The translations under genes were made by a program, and so were the position numbers. Below, piece by piece: positions 12,201-21,200 of a stretch of DNA of 64,000 nt. The notes beneath the pieces are model-generated. The model was not told the origin of the DNA, searched no databases, and was given only the letters and a program-made list of their open reading frames with translations. Source of the stretch: Hirundichthys speculiger (lineage: Eukaryota > Chordata > Actinopteri > Beloniformes > Exocoetidae); assembly GCA_018398805.1 (NCBI GenBank), contig JAGFBZ010001543.1:62001-126000 (forward strand), given 5' to 3'. The stretch's first letter is position 1. The number at the start of each line of letters is the position of its first letter.

Positions 12201-15200
12201 ACAATTAGATGGAAATTGGCCTGAAATCAGCTATTTGATAGGTCTGGCGACATAATTACTCATTTTTTCAGCATTTGACAACTATGGGGCATGGTGAATC
12301 GCCGGTCGCAGTGTGATTTTTTTCACCTCATTTCACATCGAAATTCTAGTGTTTTCATCCATCCAAACAAGAAAGGGAAAAGTAATATCAGAAAATATGT
12401 GCTTTGGGCTTACTTTGACCATTGATTTGGCTGTGATGGCAGCTGATGACCCGGATTTCATTGGATTTCCCGACGCTATGTCAACAAGACAGATAGTGAC
12501 GTCAGCCGGACCAAAGGCTCAGTGCGCATGCCCTGGTCTCAATCAACCGATCGGAATCGAGAATTCACGTCGCATCGACTACAGTCTCTGCTGGGTCCGA
12601 TCATCGGATCATCTCTCGCTCGGCCGAGTCGGAGGCTCGTGGAGGGTATCATTGTTATACCGCAAAATATTAAAACGATTAAAACCATTGCTCACCAAAT
12701 TCAGTCCACTGGTAAATGCAGGTAGGAAATGTGAACGTACGCTCACCTGCCTAGTCCCCAGGGTGGATAGTACTAGGTCCCCACCCCACCCCCTCAAAAA
12801 AAACCCTTCTCGGATCTACACGATTCACATAGTTCACCCTTTTTTAATTTCGCCAAAAGGTGAGAGATTTTCATGCCTGCGTTCTGTTCCATAATCTAAA
12901 CAAATCAACTGACAAAGTAACCCTGGTACTGTCAATTTACATCATTTCATTCACAAGCTCATCTACATTACTAAATGGATGAATACTGATGAATATTACA
13001 TTGCCCGGACGACGCCTGGCATGGAGGCTACTCGCTGCTGCTACAGGGACTCATCCCTGCGACGCTGGACGCTCCAGTTTGTGCCCGGTTTGTGATGATC
13101 TGCGGTCGGATGTCAACATACTGTTTGCAGGGGGCGGATCAGTCCTCTTGCGGCTGGTGGAGACCTGCCGCCGCGGACATGGACGGTGTCGCTGGAGGCC
13201 GGTTCGGGAAAGCTAAGTAGTCCTGAACTGCTACCCGCGACAACCACCGCCACTGGATCCGGGCTGCAGCATCACTGAGCCGGGACGGGAGCCCCCGACG
13301 TAGCAGCGGCGGCTTGGCCGTGACCGGCAAATAGCTGCTGCCTCTGTCCAGCAGTCTACATGCCGGATGGGTCAACTGACCTGGCAGGGGCCGTCTGGTG
13401 ACCTGGTGGGGCCCAGCAGTGCCTGGTCCAGTCCGCATGATGAACCAGGCTCTGGGACGGTCGGCTCCGTCGCTCGCCGGACTGAAGGAGCTCAGTCTTC
13501 CCAGAGGAGACGGTTTGGTTTAATCTGTGTTTCCTCCTCTGACCTGGAGATATCTCACTTGTCATCATTGGAGTATATGGAGATATACTGGTTTTAACGG
13601 CTGTCAGCGACTGTTTTAAACATTTGATGATGCAATTGTTAGCGTGACAGAAGAGACAGTCCGTGTTGCCATGTTTGATTGCTTTCCAAAGATACACATT
13701 AGTCTCGTTTGTGGTGTATTTTAAACGAGGTTCGCTGGAAACCTGGCATGGTTTTGACCATGTGTGAACTTTGAAAGAGCGTCGTTCACAATTGCCCAAA
13801 TGAACTCGTTCACACCCGACGCTCATCAAGGGGAAAGAGCGCGTGTTCAGTTCACGTTCGCACAAAATATGAACTAGTTCGTGAACTTTCGTTCAATGAA
13901 CACATTCAGGTACAACACTGGGGACCACATACATGCATACATAACCAGAACACAGCAAAAGTAGAATGGGTTTATACCTTGTTCTTTGATTGAACAAACT
14001 AATCAGCTGTATGTTTTTTATCTTTTTTACATGACGGCATGTCATTTCTGTCTCTACATGGTTTTTGTTTCATAATTTTCCTCTGATCTCCGTATCCTGC
14101 ACGATGGAGTTTCACGCACACATAGGTAAGCACACTCTGACTGGAAAATATGTCTGGTCAACCACCTGAAAAACAGACAACAATATCTGTGTTTTTTTTT
14201 AACACACTCTCAGGGTGGTGAAGATGGCAACACTTGCCCCTGACAAGCAGCAAAAGTCCAGTCAAAAAATGCCCTTTGTGGAAAACTGTCATAGAAAGAA
14301 ATGTTCCAATGCTAAGTTCATTTATATAAAATCTTTTGTTAAACTCTGTCCCACTTTGTTAATGTATCTGAGCTATCAGCATGGGCCCAGTGACCTCACA
14401 TCCTCACCTCACTTAACAGACAACATGTAGAGGAGATAATGGATGCCTCAATTGTTACAGATTACACTGACACCATGAAGCGACCTCTCCTCAGTTTCTG
14501 TAGCACGATGTACGTGGTACAGAGCCACAAAGAGACCCTGAACCCTTGGATATCATGCTGAGCAGACCCTCTCGTCCCAGTCAGGGCATAAAATCACGAC
14601 TAACTGGTCGCCAAATGCAACCAAAATTTGACCATTTTGACTGTTTTTTTCTGCCTTGTCGCCAGTGGCGAAGGTCACAAAATCCTCCATCAACTTAGAA
14701 AAAAAATGTTTTTTTCTATGATTTCTGCACATTCGTCATGTCACCAAGGCATAACATAACACCAAAACATATCTAAATAATTTAGAAACAAAGTTTGTTT
14801 GGCAAAAAGTGGCCATGTTTTGGGTGCACATCGCATCACATCAAAATGTGCTTTCAGACTTTCAAACTTGTAGCTTCTTTCATGCAGATTCCAGTTTTTC
14901 TCCAGGAAGCTTAGATCTCCTGGCAGATATAGTGGTGGTGCAGATGTCTCATAATATCACACTAGTACAATAGTGTTTCCCTGATGGATTTACTGAGGCT
15001 GTGCTGGAGAAAAGTCTACTGCAGATGGTAGAGGCCACTGAAGCCACTGAGCGTCCATGATAATGTAAGCAGTCTACGGGGGCGTATGGGGCAACGAAAA
15101 AACACTGGCGACCAAAATTACTAGCTGGCTACCAACTTCAAACACCTGGTAGCCAGGGGCTACTTGGTAAAAATTCTAATGTTATGCCCTGCCAGTCTGT

Positions 15201-18200
15201 GTTTAAGAGTCCACTACAACACAAGTTCTCTCCATCACAACATTTCTTATGTTCAGCTGTTTGTACTTACCAACACCGACGGGTCCAAACTGGGGGGAAA
15301 CCAGTGGACTGGAGCTGAACTGGTTATAGGCAGGAACTGGAACTGGAGCTCTGTTGAAAAGACCATAGGAACCTGCTGACTGGAATGGGGTTGGAACAGA
15401 ACTAACAGCTGACGAGGAGCTCATGGACGACTGAAGAAAGGAGGAGAAGAGAGACAGAAGGTCGGGTTGGATTAGAGGAGCCAAATAGGGCTTTCTCCTA
15501 CAGCAGAGAAACACCAAGACTCAACAATGACAACAAAGTAATTCAAGTACATCTTCTGAAACAACACTCTTACCTGGACAATAGCAGGGTCCTGGGGCAG
15601 AGAGCATGTTGGTTTAGGAGGCTCACACACAGTCAGATCCTTGATGTCACTGCCTCTGAAGATGATGTACTCAAAGGTATCATCTCGAGGTGGGATAGGC
15701 CGATCAGTCGGCCGGTCCTCTGTGCCGAAGGAGCGCACTGACAATCGGGAAACAGTCATGTGGTTAAAATCAGAGTTCAAAGGTCGACAAAAACAAAAAC
15801 TTTTTTTTTTAAAGGCAAAGGCTTATGATGGTTAGTTATCTGATTTACTGAAAGTCTGTCAGAGAAGAGTCAAATGTACACCAGTTCAAACAAACACTCT
15901 TCATACAGTTCACATTTACTTTCACAAAAACATGAAAAGAAACAATTCACCATGAAGCAAAGAGAAGCCATCAGCACTAGTGAATGACCCAAGTATGCTC
16001 AGTATAGTTCCTGAGGACAGAGGCTATGCAATGGGTGAATATGGAAACAAGAACAAACAGAAAAAAAAAATTCACACAGTCACTTAACAAGCAAATGCAG
16101 TTGGAATCACATCATGCTAGCCATCCATCCTTTCACATGGCTGTTCCTCAAGTTGCTAATTTTATCTCTGGTACCATCTTAAAAAGTGAAATTCACTAAG
16201 GTTGTAACAACTGAGGTGTTTTCATTCCATTTTTTTTTTTTTTTAAATACATTGTGTCACATGAGAAAAGATTGAACCTCATGAAGGCGAATGGAACCAG
16301 GTTTTTTCTCTCCACTCTGAACATACTATTTGACTGATCATATGGTGGATGAGCCATTTCTGCTCCAAGAGAATAAATGTAAATCATGACCACTGTGTAA
16401 AATAACTCCCGAAGAACTCTCTCCCCTTTTCTCCTTGAAAATGACCAAGGTGGCAGGTTATCCCTGTGTTTTCTTGATACAAGTTAAGTTTCTGGTTAGT
16501 GGCAACTACTCTGTTTATATTCAGGGTTACACTGAGTCTCTGTGTCACTGTAATGAATATATTCAGCTAAAGCCACGAGGAATAAATTTAACACATGAAT
16601 CACTGAGTGTAACATTAACAGACTGATGAGGTCAGCTATATTAAACATCTCCAGTTAGATCAGGATTTTTTACAGTGAGAGGCATCAAACAATGAGCTGG
16701 TGAACATAAACGGTTAATTCTTAGCTGATTGACCTATATTTGTAATATCAGTACCAATATCAATACTAATAAATGTATTTTGTCTTCCTGTACAGGAAAC
16801 ATGTACAGCTTTGATAACATATTTTATTTTAATTCTTTAACTTTATTTTACTCGTAGGAGGGTGAATAAAGGTATTAGAGCGTTTCCCAGTCGGTAAGCA
16901 TATAATGATGATGCAGCCACTTCAAAACATGTATTTAGTGTGACTTATTTTTTGCTTAGAATAGAGTACCTACAGATAACCATTTGTATAACCTGTAAGG
17001 TAAGAATAACCTGAGGAAGAACAACAAACACCTAAAACTAATGAAAGAAAGAAAATCAGCAGGTCGTACATTTAATAAAACCGTAAATTGGGACTTCCGG
17101 CCAGAACACCGCAGAGATGGCAGGTCGGTAAAGATTGCCAGGTCGGCTCCAGAGAGAACCGGACTTATTACAGAAATACCCCCATTCAGCTGAGTGAAAT
17201 AACACCACGAAAAGCGTAGAGAGGGGGTAAGACGGCAACATAGCCCCGAACTATTATACAACGCTGTGGAGAAGAAAAAACAAGTTTTACAACGACAGAA
17301 GCTACAGTTAATGTGCTTTTGTGATAAGCTAGCGGCAAAGTGTGGAAGTAATGGCTAGCCTAGAAGTACTACAAGAAGAGCTGAGAGAGTTCCATCAGGA
17401 GAGCAAACTAATAACTATCAAGGAGGAAATTAAAAAAACGAATGCAAGAATTAATGAAGTAGAGGAACGGCTGGAGAAAAGCGAGGATAGGACTCAAAAC
17501 ACGGAGGAAGTGGTAGCAGAGCTACTAAAATTGCACGTGAGACTGGAGGACAAGCTGACAGACCTGGAGAGCCGGTCTAGGCGGGAGAAGGTCAGGATCT
17601 ATGGAGCTCCAGATGGGGCTGAGAAGGACGCGGACTCGATGATTGCATTTGTGGAAATTTTACTGAAAGAGGGGCTCGGACTGGCCAACAACAGAGCAGA
17701 GCTGCAGAGCTGCTCCTCAGAATTAAGTCTCCTGAGGGCTGTGCTAAGGATGAGGATATTATAAAAAGGTTTGTCTGGGTTCACTCTCAGCTGGGCTGCT
17801 GACACTCGCAAGGGCCCTCCCTTATACACCTGGGAGGTCTTTTCCTTTCGGGCTGTCTCCAAGAAGCTCAACAGGGTCCAGTTAACAGACCCCAGCTTAG
17901 GAAGCTGCACTTGTTTTGTTATTTACGGTTCTTGTAAGTATGGATGTTCTTGTTTTATCTGTAAATATTTTTTCAGTTCTAGTTGGCTGGAGGGGGCTCT
18001 CCAATGTTATTAGTGAAATGGAAGGTAACATTACATAGATGGATAAGACACAAATAAAGGTGGTTCCATTTAATATAAATGGCATACATAACCCGATAAA
18101 GAGATGGAAAGTTTTGTCAAAGCTAAAGAAAGATAAGAAGAGACTAGATGATTCTGAACATGCCAAATTGAATAAGATGGGGTTTAAATCTGTGTATTTT

Positions 18201-21200
18201 TCCTCACATGGCTCGGAGAGGCAAAGAGGGGTGGTGATCTTAATATTGAGTGCTTTTGCAGTATGAACATATTACAGAACATAAAGACAAGGAAGGTAGA
18301 TTTGTTTTAATTACAGGGAAAATTGATGGTGTCCTGATAAGTCTCATTAATGTCGATGCCCCACCGGGTAGCGACTGGTCCTTTTATAAACTTATATTTG
18401 AATTAGCAGCAACAAAAAGTCAAGGGATAATGATATGTGCGGGGGATATTAATATTAGATTTAACCCAAATTTAGACTCATCAAACAGAAAATGTAACAC
18501 AAAAAATATTAATAAAAGAATCAGAAATATGATAGATGAAATAGGAATAGTGGACGTATGGAGAGACAAAAATCCAACTAGTCGCGACTACACGCATTAC
18601 TCCCCTCCTTTCAACGTTTACTCACGGATAGATTATTTTTTCATATTTAAAAAGGATGTCCATAGAATAGAAAGTTGTGAAATCGGCCCAGACTTCATCT
18701 CAGATCATAGTCCAACCTATATTTCTGTTCTTCTGACTAAGAAACATGTATCCACTCTCTGGAGGCTAAATACAAACTTATTAAACAGTACAATTATTAA
18801 AGAAAGTATGAAAAATGAAATCAAAAAGTACTTGGATGAGAACGACAATGGAGAGGTGGGACCGACAATACTCTGAAGGTGGTGATCAGAGGGAAATTGA
18901 TGGCCAATGAAAAGAAAATCAGACAACATAAACAAAAGAGATTGGAGGAGGAATTAAAGAAACTTCAAAAAGAACACTCCAAAAACTCTCCAGGAGGCAA
19001 CAAAAACTAAAATCAAGATAATAATAGGGGAATTGGGTGACTTAAACACACAAGAAATACAAAAGAAACTTCTTTCTTCAAAACAGAAACATAATGAGGC
19101 AGGGGGGAAGTCTCTGAAGCTCTTAGCATTTAAACTACGAAAACAACAAGCAGATAGAACCATTTATAAATACGAAATACACGTACAAATAGGGTGGAAA
19201 CGGGACTGGAAAATATTCATAAATGTTTCAAAGATTATTATGAAAACATATTCCCAACCTGATTTGAGCAGTGAACACCAGATAGACACCTTTCTTTCCT
19301 ACCTGTCTCTCCCTACGGTCACAAGTGAAGAGAATAAACAATTAATATCAAAGATAACTGAGAAAGAACTGAGATCAGTTATTGGAAAATTAAAAGGAGG
19401 TGAGTCCCCGGGAACAGATGGTTTTACCTATGAATGGTATAAAGAAATTCACCCATTTTATAGAGCCACTTAGTCAGTGGATAAAGCAGAGGCCCGACAT
19501 AATAGGAGTTCCAATGGCAAGCTGGCGATCAAAAGCTGTCCTTGTTGCAGATGATTTACTGTTAACTATAACAAACCCAACTCAAACCTTACCTAAACTT
19601 ATGGAGTTGATTGAGATGTATGGTTCACTGTCAGGGTACAAGATGAACATTAACCTGATGCGCCCGACGAGGACGCCGGCGTCCTCATTGTGTAATAATT
19701 TTGTCTAAAAATGACTCATACACAACGATCACTTCATCTGTTATAGCAGTTTTTCTTTCATCTCTTATATATCTTGCACAAGAGGTGAACAAAGACATAA
19801 AAGCCGAAAGTCGTGAAAGTTGGCACTTAACGGTTTTCGTCTGTAAAAGTCCCAGAAAACGCGGAGAAACGGTTTGAATCCGGTCCCTGCTTGTTGACAG
19901 AGGCTTAGCTTGTCTATAAACAGAAAGATGCTCACACTCACTTTTTGGTTGCTGAGAACAAGCCCTGAACAAGCTTGGTTCTTCATGTACGGTTGAATTC
20001 TCGTGATTATTTATTGAGATTTACTGTCAATAAATGTTATTACTTATAACTAAAGCACTTTTTTGCAATTCAGTACCATATTAGAAGTGTAAAAACGTTT
20101 TGTTTGATTTCCGATCGTAGTTTTTCAAGCAGAGGAATCATCTTCCCGAAACGAAGATGGCTTCGTTTGAATTTCCGGTGACTCTCTTTGCAATGCATTT
20201 GATTGACAGCTACAAGGCGGACCTTAGATTTGTCATTTCCACCTTTTAGAGCATAGATCAACCTTTCCAATGACGTATTGCATGTGTAATTCGACTCTAT
20301 CTGAGCCGTTTTATGCCTGCGCGTAACGGTGCGCCCCACCAGTCTTGCATGTGCGCATTTACGCAGAGCGCTCAGCAGTGCAAGCAGCAAAATAACTCGC
20401 GTAAAATAAGATAACTTACTTCACGGTTAAATGGCTCAAAGTAAGTCAAAAACACGTTTAAGTGTCCAGGAGGCACTGGAGAAGATTTTTTAGGACTCTT
20501 CAGACAGTGAACATTATTCCTGCCTCCTCCCTGCTTGACCTTCATGCAATTGAGCCCTCATAACCTCAAAACCTTAACTGTAACATATATTTTAAAAAGT
20601 TTATATGCTCCACATGTAGTCATATATATTTGTAGTCATCAAATATATTATGAAATTGGTGGTTTTTACACAGTTATGTATGTTAGTATGTGGTTTATGA
20701 ACCACATAAACCACAAAAACTAGTTGTAAATTTAAAAATGGCAAATTTGTGACTATTTTAACTCAAAATGATGGAAACCAAAATGTAAAGGAAAAAGTAC
20801 CTATTGTCTCAGAATATCATTTTGGTTACCATGTGTTCATTTGGAGTCTCCAAAGGCCTTTTTGGAGCTGCGCCTAGATTTTTTAATGAAAAGACCACTG
20901 TAAAATGGTCATATGTTGTGCTATCTTCTTCAAATTTGAAACACATGTTCAGTTATAGTGTGCCTACAGCCTCATACTGTCATTTACTATTTCAGATGAA
21001 TATTCAGACTATTATTCATCCTGAAAGTCATTTTTTATTTCAGGCAGAAAAATTTTTTAAATTTTTTACTGACTTCAGAGTTCCATTACTCTGTCTCTGT
21101 ATCACCTAGAGTGTTCCTGACAGTTTTATAAGAAACTACAGAGTGTCTTCTTTATGGAACACTTTAATGCATCCATGTGGAACGAACAGTTTAGAAGTTA

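Noticed and set aside
13356..13865. 169-codon minus-strand frame
   Set aside because: No domain, and it runs into the GTTCA/TGAAC-rich terminus of a hAT-like element.
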